Notes: generated by a model from the sequence alone, not told the origin. Positions 9,494 to 18,597 are shown, counted from the stretch's first letter. The stretch: DNA of 35,456 bases from Paenibacillus helianthi (GCF_001909055.1 NZ_LVWI01000069.1:1-35456), one strand, 5' to 3'. Program-made: numbers and translations.

Positions 9494-10168
9494 ATGTTTA
9501 ATATTCTTGTGGTTGAGGATGACAGCAAATTGCGGCAGCTCTTCTGTACAGTCCTGACCAAAAATGGATACAACGCCATCCCGGCAGTGAACGGCGAGGA
9601 TGCACTCACGTTACTGGATAAGGAATATATCGATTTGATCATCTGCGATATTATGATGCCGCTTATGGATGGATACGAGCTGACGCGGACACTCCGGGAC
9701 AATAACAACAATCTTCCGGTTCTCATGGTGACGGCACGGGAGAACTTCGCTGACAAACAGCAGGGATTTCTCGTTGGAATCGACGATTATATGGTCAAGC
9801 CCATCAATGTAAATGAAATGATTCTGCGGGTTGGCGCATTGCTTCGACGGGCCAGAATTATCAGCGAACGCCGGATCGAATGGGGAGGAACTGTGCTCAA
9901 TTATGATGCATTAACCGTCATTCAGGGCCAGGAGAGCACCCTTCTTCCGCAGAAAGAATTTTATTTACTCTATAAATTAATCTCCTATCCGAACAAAATC
10001 TTTACCAAACAGCAGCTGATGGATGAAATTTGGGGCATGGATACAGAATCCGACGAGCATACAGTGGTGGTTCATATTAACCGCTTGCGCGAGCGTTTCA
10101 GGGAAAGCTCTGACTTTGAAATTGTCACCGTAAGAGGATTGGGCTATAAGGCGGTGAAGCTGGGATGA
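9494..10168 (+). CDS. OmpR-family response regulator
   Basis: The 224-residue protein has an N-terminal receiver domain (about 1-115) with the acidic pair DD at 9-10, phospho-acceptor Asp52 in ICDIMMP, Thr80 and Lys102. A C-terminal winged-helix Trans_reg_C domain (about 125-222) ends VRGLGYKAVK. AGGAGG lies 7 bp before the ATG. The stop overlaps the start of the histidine kinase (ATGA), so the two are translationally coupled. The divergent ABC transporter with direct repeats in its promoter is the obvious candidate target. The founding member of this exact subgroup cannot be named. Confidence 0.93.
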   Translation: MFNILVVEDDSKLRQLFCTVLTKNGYNAIPAVNGEDALTLLDKEYIDLIICDIMMPLMDGYELTRTLRDNNNNLPVLMVTARENFADKQQGFLVGIDDYMVKPINVNEMILRVGALLRRARIISERRIEWGGTVLNYDALTVIQGQESTLLPQKEFYLLYKLISYPNKIFTKQQLMDEIWGMDTESDEHTVVVHINRLRERFRESSDFEIVTVRGLGYKAVKLG

Positions 10169-11208
10169 GGCGCAAAAAAAGAGGAGGCCTTTGGTGGCAT
10201 TTTGTGTCGCTCGTATTTGTGATTATTTTGTCCTTCCTTTTACTCATGGCGATCTTGGCCTATCTATACATTCGCCTTGGCAATGAGACTATACAGCACA
10301 GAAATCCTTTTCCGCCTATTCTGACCATCGTTTTGTTCAGTCTCGTCATCGGGACAACCATCACTGTGACCGTGGGCCGAAAAATATTATCTCCTATTGC
10401 GGATCTGATCAAGGCAGCCAAGGAGGTCTCCACAGGCAACTTCGATATTCATTTGAATGAATCGCACCGGGTGGGTGAGATCAGCGACGTCGCCCACCAC
10501 TTCAATCTTATGGTTCAGGAGCTGCGCAGCATCGAGACCCTCCGCAATGATTTTGTTGTCAATGTGTCTCACGAATTCAAGACGCCCATTGCCGCTATCG
10601 AGGGGTACGCCACACTCTTGCAGGAAGATAATCTCAGCAAAGAAGAGCATGATGAATACACCGGCATGATTATAGACAGCGCCCGGCAATTGTCCACCCT
10701 GTCCGGCAATATTCTCAAGATCTCCAAGCTTGAAAACCAGGAACTGCTCACAGAACAAACGGAATACCGCCTGGATGAGCAGCTCCGTCAGGCTCTGTTA
10801 TTGCTGGAGTCGGCCTGGGCTCCCAAGCAGCTGAACCTCAACATTGATCTAGACGAGCTGCAATATTACGGGAATGAAGAGCTGATCATGCAGGTATGGC
10901 TGAATCTACTTGGCAATGCGATCAAATTCACGCCGGAAGGGGGGGAAATCTCCGTCTCTCTCCGGCCCGGAGACCCTTGGATTTCGGTGGTCATATCTGA
11001 TACAGGAATAGGAATGACTCCTCAGGTCCGCAAGCATATTTTTGAAAAATTCTACCAAGGCGACCCTGCCCGTTCCTCCGAAGGCAACGGACTGGGCCTG
11101 CCTCTGGTCAGCCGCATCATCAGCTTAAGCGGAGGCACCATTGTGGTAAATAGCGAGCCGGGACAGGGTTCAACCTTTACGATTATGCTGCCTGCAGGTA
11201 GTGAATGA
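10165..11208 (+). CDS. Sensor histidine kinase with HAMP domain
   Basis: The 347-residue partner kinase has two membrane helices at about 10-37 and 52-71, separated by only about 15 extracytoplasmic residues. HAMP covers about 71-123. The HisKA domain has phospho-acceptor His136 in VSHEFKTP. The HATPase domain shows an N-box LLGNAIKFTPEGG near 246-260, DTGIGM near 278 and GNGLGLPLV near 307. The short loop leaves little room for a ligand-binding sensor, so the signal may be read in the membrane or through a partner such as the neighbouring transporter, as in Bce-type systems. That part is inference. The start overlaps the regulator stop by 4 bp. Confidence 0.93.
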   Translation: MRRKKRGGLWWHFVSLVFVIILSFLLLMAILAYLYIRLGNETIQHRNPFPPILTIVLFSLVIGTTITVTVGRKILSPIADLIKAAKEVSTGNFDIHLNESHRVGEISDVAHHFNLMVQELRSIETLRNDFVVNVSHEFKTPIAAIEGYATLLQEDNLSKEEHDEYTGMIIDSARQLSTLSGNILKISKLENQELLTEQTEYRLDEQLRQALLLLESAWAPKQLNLNIDLDELQYYGNEELIMQVWLNLLGNAIKFTPEGGEISVSLRPGDPWISVVISDTGIGMTPQVRKHIFEKFYQGDPARSSEGNGLGLPLVSRIISLSGGTIVVNSEPGQGSTFTIMLPAGSE

Positions 11209-11230
11209 AGGAAACCATTATAGAAACGCA

Positions 11231-11271
11231 AATAAGGATGCCTTAAAGCGTTAGCTTCAAGACATCCTTAT
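11231..11271. terminator. Stem-loop between convergent kinase and GH43 genes
   Basis: ATAAGGATG (11232-11240) pairs with CATCCTTAT (11263-11271), with further partial pairing inside. It sits between two convergent genes and may serve both. The T-tract is weak. Confidence 0.5.
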
Positions 11272-11308
11272 CTCTGTAGAACAGAGGCAGTTGAGGCGGG
11301 GCATGCGA

Positions 11309-12274
11309 TTAGAGAAGGACCGGCCGGATTCTGCCGTCTTCTTCATAATGAAGCTCCGTAAATTTGACACAGCGTTTGTGGTCCACGCCGCCGGACAAGG
11401 ATGCGTCATGGTAGAACAAATACCATTTTCCGTTAAATTCCACGATGGAATGGTGGGTCGTCCAGCCCACGACGGGTTCCAGAATGGTTCCTTGAAACAC
11501 AAAAGGTCCACAAGGCTTGTCGCTAACGGCATAGACGATTTTATGGGTCGTGCCTGTGGAATATGACAGATAATATTTCCCCTTATACTTATGCATCCAT
11601 GGGCCTTCGAAATATCTCCTGTTTTCATCACCCGCAAGGATGACGTTCCCTTCTTCATCGGTAATCGTAATTTCCCTCGGAGCCGATTCGAAGGACAGCA
11701 AGTCTTCACTCAGCTCCGCTACCCGTGGGCCGTAAGCCGGTTCCCCTGCTTCTTTCTCAGCTGCATCCGTCTGGTACACACCGGTTTGCCACTTTTCTAA
11801 TTGTCCGCCCCATAAGCCGCCAAAATACATATAAGCTCTTTCGTCCTCGTCAACAAACACGGCGGGATCGATACTGAAGCTCCCTTCGATATAGCTTGCC
11901 TGAGCCTGAAAAGGACCAGCCGGCGAGACTGCCGTTGCTACGCCAATGCGAAAAATGCCATCCTTGTCCCGGGCCGGGAAAAACAAGTAATAGGTCCCTT
12001 TCCGGTACGCGGCGTCGGGTGCCCACATTTGTTTGGAAGCCCAGGGGACATCCCGGAGATGAAGCGCCTCTCCATGATCCACACACGGGGACGCCGGACT
12101 TTCCAACGATAATATATGATAATCTTCCATCGCATACTGGTCGCCATTATCGTTCGTAGGACCACCGTGGTCGATATCATGGGATGGGTAAATATACAGC
12201 TTGCCCTCAAATACATGAGCGGAAGGATCGGCTGTATAGAGATGGGTAACTAGCGGTTCATTTTGTGCTGCCAT
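11309..12274 (-). CDS. Glycoside hydrolase family 43 (arabinosidase/xylosidase type)
   Basis: The 321-residue protein is a five-bladed beta-propeller GH43 enzyme, an inverting glycosidase acting on arabinose- or xylose-containing oligosaccharides. The family triad can be placed as Asp16 (TADPSAHVF, general base), Asp136 (SIDPAVFVDED, pKa modulator) and Glu223 (YFEGPWMHKY, general acid). There is no signal peptide, so it acts in the cytoplasm on imported oligosaccharides. GGGGGAG precedes the ATG. It is the last gene of the binding-protein/MalF/MalG operon, 63 bp after the permease, so its substrate is probably the transported sugar. The precise specificity (arabinan, arabinoxylan or xylan) is not determinable here. 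Confidence 0.88.
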   Translation of the reverse strand: MAAQNEPLVTHLYTADPSAHVFEGKLYIYPSHDIDHGGPTNDNGDQYAMEDYHILSLESPASPCVDHGEALHLRDVPWASKQMWAPDAAYRKGTYYLFFPARDKDGIFRIGVATAVSPAGPFQAQASYIEGSFSIDPAVFVDEDERAYMYFGGLWGGQLEKWQTGVYQTDAAEKEAGEPAYGPRVAELSEDLLSFESAPREITITDEEGNVILAGDENRRYFEGPWMHKYKGKYYLSYSTGTTHKIVYAVSDKPCGPFVFQGTILEPVVGWTTHHSIVEFNGKWYLFYHDASLSGGVDHKRCVKFTELHYEEDGRIRPVLL

Positions 12275-12308
12275 AGCAGAATTCTCCCCCTCATTGAAAT
12301 GTTTACGT

Positions 12309-12332
12309 CCGTCATTGAAACAAGCCTGACGG
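12309..12332 (-). other. Short intercistronic hairpin
   Basis: CCGTCA (12309-12314) pairs with TGACGG (12327-12332) between the MalG-type permease and GH43 genes. There is no T-run. It may be an mRNA-stability element, or chance. Confidence 0.3.
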
Positions 12333-12337
12333 CATAA

Positions 12338-13192
12338 TTATTCTTTTACGCCTCCAAGCGCTACACCTGCGATAATATACCGCGACAACAGGAAATACAC
12401 CACAAACAGCGGCAAGGCCGTCAAGGCCAGCCCCATATAGATCGAGCCGAACTCCGTCTTGTAGATATCACCGCGAAGCAAGCTTACCATGATCGGCATC
12501 GTATATTTCTCTTTCTGAGTTAGCAAAATCAGCGGCATGAACAGGTTGTTCCAGTTGGCCACAAAGGCAAAGATCGCCTGCGTCGCCACTGCCGGCATCA
12601 TGAGCGGCATGATAATCCGGTTGAACGTGCGGAACTCACCAGATCCGTCTACCCGTGCTGCCTCTACGATCTCTATCGACAGCGTGGCGAGCAGGTATTG
12701 GCGCATGAAGAACACTACCGCCGGCGCAGCAATCGCAGGCAGAATCAGCGGAAGGAAATTGTTCGTCCAATGCAGTTTATACATGAACTGATAGAATCCG
12801 ATCGCACTTGCCTGGGAAGGAATCATCATCACGCACATGATGAAGGTAAAGAATGGCCCCCGAAGCTTCCAGCTATAGGTCACAAGTCCATAAGCCGCCA
12901 AGGACGAGAAATAGACAGTACAGAGTGTTGCAGAACTAGCGATAATGAATGAATTCATGAAACCTTGAAGCGGATCGAAGCTCTTGTCGAGCAGCACCCG
13001 CAGGTTGCTCATCATGTGGGTTGAAGGAAGCAGAGAGAGTCCGCTTTGGATTTCTGGTGTAGAGCGTGTGGCGTTTACGAACATGATCCAGAAAGGCAGG
13101 ATGCTGAGCACCGCCAAAGCGATGCAGACCACATAGATAATAGTTTTGTTTATTTTCCGGCTCACTTTACCGTTTTCCTGAATTTTCGCCAT
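12338..13192 (-). CDS. Sugar ABC transporter permease, MalG type
   Basis: The 284-residue integral membrane protein has about six helices and the cytoplasmic EAA loop (EAARVDGSGEFRTFNRI, near 176-192) that contacts the ATPase. The C-terminus ends IIAGVALGGVKE, typical of MalG-like CUT1 permeases. GGGAGGTG precedes the ATG. The MalF-type gene stops only 3 bp upstream, so the two are co-translated and form the heteromeric channel. No ATPase gene is in the operon. CUT1 systems in Bacillota commonly share an unlinked MsmX-type ATPase. Confidence 0.93.
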   Translation of the reverse strand: MAKIQENGKVSRKINKTIIYVVCIALAVLSILPFWIMFVNATRSTPEIQSGLSLLPSTHMMSNLRVLLDKSFDPLQGFMNSFIIASSATLCTVYFSSLAAYGLVTYSWKLRGPFFTFIMCVMMIPSQASAIGFYQFMYKLHWTNNFLPLILPAIAAPAVVFFMRQYLLATLSIEIVEAARVDGSGEFRTFNRIIMPLMMPAVATQAIFAFVANWNNLFMPLILLTQKEKYTMPIMVSLLRGDIYKTEFGSIYMGLALTALPLFVVYFLLSRYIIAGVALGGVKE

Positions 13193-13195
13193 GTG

Positions 13196-14167
13196 CTACA
13201 CCTCCCTCGCGGCTGCTTTAGCAGCGTTTCTATACTTTTGCTTTTGGATCTTTTTTATTTTTGCAGCATCGCGGTCGCGCATCACGTAGAACAGCAAACC
13301 GGACAGCAACGCCGAGATCACGAACATGATCATGCTCGCTGCTGCAGCGCGATTATACATGTAACTGCCCTTGAACGCCTGCCCATAGATAAACATGGAC
13401 GTAGTAAGGGTTGAGTCATCCGGTCCCCCCGCAAGGAATAATTGCGGAATATCGAACATGGTTAAACCACCTACCATGGAGGTGATTAGTGTGAACAGCA
13501 ATATCGTACGCAGACTCGGCAGCGTGATACGGAAGAAGGTCTGAAAACCGTTAGCACCGTCAATCGCTGCAGACTCGAAGAGCGCGGGATTGATCCCCAT
13601 AACACCTGCGATCAGGACGATCATCGTGTTGCCGTACCACATCCAGAACTGGATGAATGACACAATGCCACGCGCTGTCGTCTTATCCTGCAGGAAGAAT
13701 ATCGGACCATCCGTCCATCCCAGCATTTGAAACAAGCTGTTTACCGGACCCATCGGGTACGCGAACAAAGTGCTGAATAGCACAGCAATTGTACTCGCAG
13801 TGATGATATTAGGCATATAGAGCAGAACCTTGAACAAACCTTGTCCTTTTATGTTAAGACGCCGGTTGGTGAACCATGCGGTCAAGAGGAGCGCAAGAAG
13901 CATCTGTGGAACGAAGTTCGTAATCCAGAGCAGCCCGGTGTTGAACAAAGACTTCCGGAACGATGCGTTATCAAAAAGGAGATCCTTGAAATTCTGAAAA
14001 GGGTTATCCAGGATATGAATCGGCTTAGGGATTAGTCCCTTCATATCAGTAAATCCGATCACTGCGGTGTACAAAATGGGGTACAGTGAGAAAATCAGAA
14101 ATGCAAGAACAAATGGAAAAGTAAAGATATAACCGTATTTCGCGTAGCTGACATCTTTGCGGCGCAT
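13196..14167 (-). CDS. Sugar ABC transporter permease, MalF type
   Basis: The 323-residue membrane protein has about six helices and an EAA loop variant (ESAAIDGANGFQTFFRI, near 196-213). The C-terminus is rich in Lys/Arg/Ala, in the cytoplasm. GAGGTGAG precedes the ATG. It lies 62 bp after the binding-protein gene with a GC-rich hairpin between, and pairs with the MalG-type permease next to it. Together they form the membrane channel for the oligosaccharide delivered by the lipoprotein. Confidence 0.93.
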   Translation of the reverse strand: MRRKDVSYAKYGYIFTFPFVLAFLIFSLYPILYTAVIGFTDMKGLIPKPIHILDNPFQNFKDLLFDNASFRKSLFNTGLLWITNFVPQMLLALLLTAWFTNRRLNIKGQGLFKVLLYMPNIITASTIAVLFSTLFAYPMGPVNSLFQMLGWTDGPIFFLQDKTTARGIVSFIQFWMWYGNTMIVLIAGVMGINPALFESAAIDGANGFQTFFRITLPSLRTILLFTLITSMVGGLTMFDIPQLFLAGGPDDSTLTTSMFIYGQAFKGSYMYNRAAAASMIMFVISALLSGLLFYVMRDRDAAKIKKIQKQKYRNAAKAAAREV

Positions 14168-14193
14168 GCTCTCACCTCATTAGTTGATATGAA

Positions 14194-14217
14194 GGGGCGG
14201 GATAACTCCCCCGCCCC
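14194..14217 (-). other. GC-rich stem-loop between binding-protein and permease genes
   Basis: GGGGCGGG (14194-14201) pairs perfectly with CCCGCCCC (14210-14217), with an 8-nt loop and no T-tract. A hairpin at this place in binding-protein operons usually protects the upstream message or attenuates the downstream one, giving excess binding protein over permease. Confidence 0.6.
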
Positions 14218-14229
14218 TCCGATTCCTTC

Positions 14230-15648
14230 TTATTCGCTTTCAATGCCAAGCTGGTCTTTGACTTGCTGTTTGAAGGTTTCGATTGCTTTATCACGGGTCT
14301 TATTGCCTGCAGTGTATTCGCGTACTTGATCACGCCAGATCTTATTGATGGTTTCGTCGAACTGTGTCAAGTTCTTGCCTGAAGCGTTAGCATTGGCTGG
14401 AACGAACACGTCAAACATGTTTTGTCCGCCGAGCAGTGGAACTTCACCGTTGGATTTCGACATTACCACGGAGGAAGCAACGCTATCCTTCGTGCCCTGC
14501 TCGCCTTTCTTCATCGTGCCGTTAGCCCAGTAATACTGGAGGCCTGTTTCGGAAGTATCCAGGGTAACCCACTTCACAAAGTCAGCAACTGCTTGCTTCT
14601 TTGCATCGTCCTTGGTCACGTCTTTGTTAGCCAGCAGCCAGGTGCCGCCCCAGAAGAAACCTGTTGGCGGCTCAGTAACTGCCCAGTCGCCATTCGTGGC
14701 TTTCACTTGACCGTTCATTACGTAGTTGATGAGCCATGCAGGACCGAAGAATCCAAAGATTGGCTGAGCACCGGCACCGGACATATCTGCGTACCATGCT
14801 TCTGTCCAGTCAGTGGTATCGTTATGATAGCCATTGTCTTTCAACTTTTTGGAGAGATCCAGGAACGCTTCGCGCTTTGGATCAATATGAAGTTTGCCAT
14901 CGACCAGCCAGCCTGTGTCAGAGCTGTTCTCGATCGGATGCCAGATGTCGCCGTCACCGGATACGATGCCGTATCCTTTAGCTTTCAGCTTCTTAGCTGC
15001 ATCGAAGAATTTATCCCAGCCGGGGCCAACTTCAGTTTTGATGGTAGCCGGGTCATCGGTTCCAAATACATCCTTGGCAATCGAGCGGCGATAGATGAAG
15101 GCTCCGCCAGTTGCCTGGTAGCCGAGGCCTTTCAACTGCCCGTCTTTGCTGCCGATATCCACTGAATATTGGGCAATACCCGCGTCCTTAACCATTTGGT
15201 CATCAAGGCCCAGATCAGCATAGTTAGCTGCATAGGTGGATGCGTCACCTTGTGTATACTTAAGCACGAACGCCGATTCAGCTGCATAAATGTCTGGAGC
15301 ATCTTTGCCGCCAGCGGCCAGAGCCTGGTCAAGTGCAGGCTGATAAGCACCATCCGTGGTTGCAATAACCGTAGTTTTGAACTCCACATTTGCATCAGGA
15401 TGGGTTTCCATATACTTCTTGGTCATGTTTGGAATCTCGTCCGTGAAGCTCCATAGATTGATGGTCACTTTTTCGCCCTTCCCGGCTGCTGGAGCCGCGG
15501 CAGTACTGGCGGATGGAGCTGGACTTGCGCTTGGGCTGGATGAATTTGAGTTTGAATTGGAATTCGAGTTTCCGCCACACGCTGTGAGAGCTGATGTCAT
15601 CACAAGCATTGTAGAGATCCCCACCAAAACACGTTTCATACTTTTCAT
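14230..15648 (-). CDS. Sugar-binding lipoprotein of ABC transporter (family 1)
   Basis: The 472-residue extracellular solute-binding protein has a lipoprotein signal with lipobox LTAC (Cys24) and a Ser/Asn/Pro/Ala-rich tether to about residue 58. The mature domain begins KVTINLWSFTDE. The pattern of NLWSFTDEIPN, PDIYAAES and FGFFGPAW fits CUT1 oligosaccharide-binding proteins. The start at 15648 is chosen because GGGGAGG lies just upstream and the signal peptide begins there. An open frame extends to 15786 but has no such context. It is the first gene of a four-gene operon with MalF, MalG and GH43. A cre box upstream indicates carbon catabolite repression. The ligand is inferred to be an arabinose/xylose oligosaccharide from the GH43 partner. 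Confidence 0.92.
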   Translation of the reverse strand: MKSMKRVLVGISTMLVMTSALTACGGNSNSNSNSNSSSPSASPAPSASTAAAPAAGKGEKVTINLWSFTDEIPNMTKKYMETHPDANVEFKTTVIATTDGAYQPALDQALAAGGKDAPDIYAAESAFVLKYTQGDASTYAANYADLGLDDQMVKDAGIAQYSVDIGSKDGQLKGLGYQATGGAFIYRRSIAKDVFGTDDPATIKTEVGPGWDKFFDAAKKLKAKGYGIVSGDGDIWHPIENSSDTGWLVDGKLHIDPKREAFLDLSKKLKDNGYHNDTTDWTEAWYADMSGAGAQPIFGFFGPAWLINYVMNGQVKATNGDWAVTEPPTGFFWGGTWLLANKDVTKDDAKKQAVADFVKWVTLDTSETGLQYYWANGTMKKGEQGTKDSVASSVVMSKSNGEVPLLGGQNMFDVFVPANANASGKNLTQFDETINKIWRDQVREYTAGNKTRDKAIETFKQQVKDQLGIESE

Positions 15649-15684
15649 ACTTTGCCTCCCCTTTATATTGATTCCTCGGTTTTG

Positions 15685-15698
15685 TGTAACCGCATACA
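15685..15698 (-). promoter_or_regulatory. cre box (CcpA site) for the sugar operon
   Basis: TGTAACCGCATACA matches the cre consensus TGWAANCGNTNWCA at 13 of 14 positions, and at 13 of 14 on the other strand. It lies between a TATAAT hexamer and the start of the binding-protein gene, a position where CcpA-HPr(Ser-P) blocks transcription. Confidence 0.75.
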
Positions 15699-15700
15699 TA

Positions 15701-15729
15701 ATTATAGAACTGATGACCCGTGCGCATAA
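15701..15729 (-). promoter_or_regulatory. Candidate promoter of the sugar operon
   Basis: A perfect TATAAT -10 (15706-15701) is preceded at 17 bp by TTATGC (15729-15724), a poor -35. The operon may therefore need an activator. The cre box follows directly. Confidence 0.5.
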
Positions 15730-15923
15730 GGAACCACTCATTGGGAAAAATTCCACTTTTATTAGATTTCGACCGATCCAGGGCATAAAGATAATAAATG
15801 AAATGAATCATCAACCTCATGAATATTCTCTATCCCCCTGATTTTCGACCCGAAAATGACAAAAAAGCCTCATCCCGTAGCAACGACGGTCGAAGCCAGT
15901 TATATCATCGTTTCAGCTTGAAG

Positions 15924-15954
15924 GTCCCGCTGATCCAAATGGACCAGCCGGGAC
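15924..15954. other. Imperfect hairpin after the pseudogene
   Basis: GTCCCGCTGATCC and GGACCAGCCGGGAC pair with one bulge and one mismatch over a 4-nt loop. It could be the old terminator of the decayed operon, but a T-run on the minus strand is lacking. Confidence 0.35.
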
Positions 15955-15989
15955 TTTCCGTTCACTGCTTTTTTATGAACCAGATGAGT

Positions 15990-17037
15990 TTATTTCTGGC
16001 TGGCGAGAAATTCATTAAGCTGCTTTTGCTTTTCGGCAATGACTTTGTCGAGACCGGCGGACTTTTGGGCGGATATAAACTTGGGCAGCATTTCGTCCAG
16101 ATCAACCGAACCCGTCTCAAGGGCCTTCTGTGGCTGCATCTTTGTTAATATAGCCCTTCAGGAAATAATCCCGGGTTACTTTCAGCGCATTCAAGTACTG
16201 CGGGAACTCTTCGGCCGGTTTGACTATGGCATCCGTGCCATTTTTATCAATAGCGCCAGGTATCGTCGTATCCCCCAGATAATCCAGCTCCACAAAGGAG
16301 TGTGAGGAGAACGTTCCGCCTGTCGTATACAGCGGATACATGTTCGGCTTCTTCTCTTTGACGATCTTATAGACGGCATCGAGATCTTCAATTTTCTTAA
16401 CCTTGCTCATGTCGATGCCGAGTTCATCAGCGATGTCCTTCCGGTACACAATGCCGCCTGACGATGCCAGTTCTTTATTGGTTGGGACTGCGTAGTTTTC
16501 CCCCCCGATTTTGGAGCCGCTTAAGAAAGCCGGGTCCAAGCTATCCTTGATGCCCTGGCCATATTGATCGAGCAAGGGGCCGAGATCCATGTATACGCCT
16601 TTGGCAACGTTCTTCGCATAACCGTTCCATGAGGCCGTGAACAGAATGTCTACAGGCTCGCGCGAAGCGATCATGAGGTTAATCTTATCGTCCCAAGCTC
16701 CCCAGTCGATCGGTGCGATATCAATCGTTGCATTGATTTTTTCGGTTAAAATCTTGTTCAGCGCTTCCTCGACAAGAGCTTCGTCCGCCTGGGGTGCACC
16801 TTCGTAAACCAGCTTTAGCTTATAAGGCTTCAGCTTCGAGGCATCTGTGGCTGTATTATCAGTGGTTGTGTTCGCGGAAGCGTCCGGTGCGGTGCTTGCT
16901 TTGGCGCTTTCTCCCGGTGCGGCCGTGTTAGACTTGTTTGAATGGTTTGAATTTCCGCAAGCCGTAGCTGCAAAGGACGACATAATTAGCACTGTTAGAA
17001 GCAGTGAAGTCTTACCTTTGGTATGCTTCATCTTCAA
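15990..17037 (-). pseudogene. Remnant of LplA-type sugar-binding lipoprotein, internal deletion and frameshift
   Basis: The N-terminal 306 codons form a lipoprotein with lipobox ATAC and a family-1 binding domain, reading as far as FLKGYINKDAATE, then stop at 16117. In the +1 frame just before the stop, a second piece reads QKALETGSVDLDEMLPKF and ends LNEFLASQK at 15990. That is the usual extreme C-terminus of DUF3502/LplA-like proteins. Intact relatives have about 500 residues, so some 150-200 central codons are missing between the pieces. Start is TTG 17037 (5 bp after GGGGGG) or ATG 17031. It is the third gene of a collapsed permease-binding protein operon. No protein of normal fold is expected. 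A truncated lipoprotein could still be made. Confidence 0.85.
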
Positions 17038-17074
17038 TTAATCCCCCCTAAAGTGATATATGGTGCAGACCCCC

Positions 17075-17449
17075 TCAGCCTTTGACGGAGCCGACTGTCA
17101 GTCCCTTGATAAAGTACTTCTGGAAGAACGATAGGCAAAGACGATCGGCCCGACGCCCACGACGACCATCGCCATCCGCACGGTCTCACTCGGAAAGTTA
17201 ACCATTCCGCCAGCCCGGGTAATCTCAGCCATTGCGTTCGGGTTGCTGGAGAGGTACTGGATATTGACCATCATCTTGTGAGAAAGTATTGTACCGATAT
17301 GTTGTGATTGTCGGAAATAAATACCAGGCTCAGGAACCAGTCGTTCCAGTACGTCAGTGTCTGGAACAGTGCGACTGTCGCCAGAACCGGCAGCGACAGC
17401 GGCAGCACGATCCGGATAAATATCCGCAGTTCGCCCGCCCCATCGATAC
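17075..17449 (-). pseudogene. C-terminal remnant of LplC/MalG-type permease with frameshifts
   Basis: From about 17447 the minus strand encodes IDGAGELRIFIRIVLP, the EAA-loop core of an LplC-like permease, then LTYWNDWFLSLVFI. After VQYFLTR the frame stops, near 17278. The next frame resumes with MMVNIQYLSSNPNA and runs to VGPIVFAY near 17133. A second shift restores FFQKYFIKGLTVGSVKG and a stop at 17075-17077, the standard permease ending. Each break is explained by one missing base. The first half of the permease is absent, replaced by the kinase remnant. The product cannot form a channel. Confidence 0.85.
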
Positions 17450-18597
17450 AAAAAATGAGGATGGATCTGCGCCTGCAGCTGCTTCAGCGTGGCATCACGC
17501 GCCAGGATACGCAATTGCAGGACATTCTCAATGAGATCCTGAATCTGTGTCGCCATTTCGTTGAAGTTCTGCATGAGGAACGCGAATTCATTGTTCGATT
17601 TCTTCGGCAGACGGTAGGCGTAATCGCCTCCCTTAATCCGTTGCACTGCGCGTACAAGCTGGAAGATAGGCCGGTGTACGTTCCAGTACAAAGCGGACGC
17701 AGCGGCGATACCGGTTAGCAGCAGAATGACTGAAGACGCTCCAAACAACACTCTCTGCTGCCTGATCGGCCCGATGATCTGACCCAGCGGGACAGAATCG
17801 ATGAGATGCCACTCTAGGAGATTAGAATAATAGAAAGTAATCAGATAAGGCCTGCCGTCGAACGAATGGATCAGGAAACCGGAATCCCGGCTATTGACCC
17901 TGTCGCCCAGTTCATTGATGATTCCGTCCATCTTGGGCCCTTTCACAGAACGGCTGGCGATGATGTTATGCCCCGCTTTGTAAAAAAACGGATTGTTAGA
18001 GTGCCCAGACTTGTAGGTGTCGAGCAGATTCTCGAAGCTCCACTTGTAGAGGTTAATGCGAACGGCAACATCCAGATCCTCCGGATGGGCCGGTTTGTAA
18101 CCCGTAGTGACATAGGTTCGGGTGAAGCCGGGGCCAATCTCCAAATCATCGCTGTAGCTCCATCCCAGCGAGAACCGGCTTTCAAACTCTACAGGGTCAT
18201 ACTCATAGGAGGGGGACGAAGAAATGCTATTGCCCCGATGCGGGAAATAGACGGTCACATCATTACACCAATTGCCTGATGCGCTGGCCAGCGACAGCTT
18301 CTCCTGGATTAGCTGCCTTGTTTTCATTAGGGAATAATCGCTCATCTCGTGGTTGTACAGGTACTCCAGCACGTTCGTGTCAACGAGCATAGGGGCGGAG
18401 GCCAGATCGAACTTCTCGATACTGGCATCCATTTGCGCCACGAAAAGCTCCATCCGGTTCAGGCTTGCTTTAATAAGCTCCTCCTGTATGACGTTGATGC
18501 TCTTAGACGTAGAATAATAATACAGCGCCACGACCGGCGTCAGCAGAATCAGCAGCAACACTAGCATTTTCCGAAAGATGTTGAATTTGATACGCAC
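17446..18597 (-). pseudogene. Truncated YesM-type sensor histidine kinase fused to permease remnant
   Basis: A GTG start at 18597 after AAGGATGG opens a frame of 499 codons. The first 390 are a YesM-like kinase: helix at about 11-28, extracellular sensor, second helix at about 280-302, HAMP, and the His-kinase box LKQLQAQIHPHFLY. Intact relatives continue with N-S/T-L and an ATPase domain of some 180 residues. Here, right after HFLY, the sequence switches to the permease gene in a wrong frame (RWGGRTADIYPD onward) and ends at 17098. The ATP-binding domain, the expected AraC-type regulator gene, an LplB-type permease and the first part of LplC are gone, consistent with one large deletion. The kinase cannot autophosphorylate. 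Confidence 0.85.

Noticed and set aside
14422..15165. 247-codon plus-strand frame over the sugar-binding protein
   Set aside because: It is antisense to an intact lipoprotein gene with clear homology features. The product is Cys-rich and unlike a real protein.
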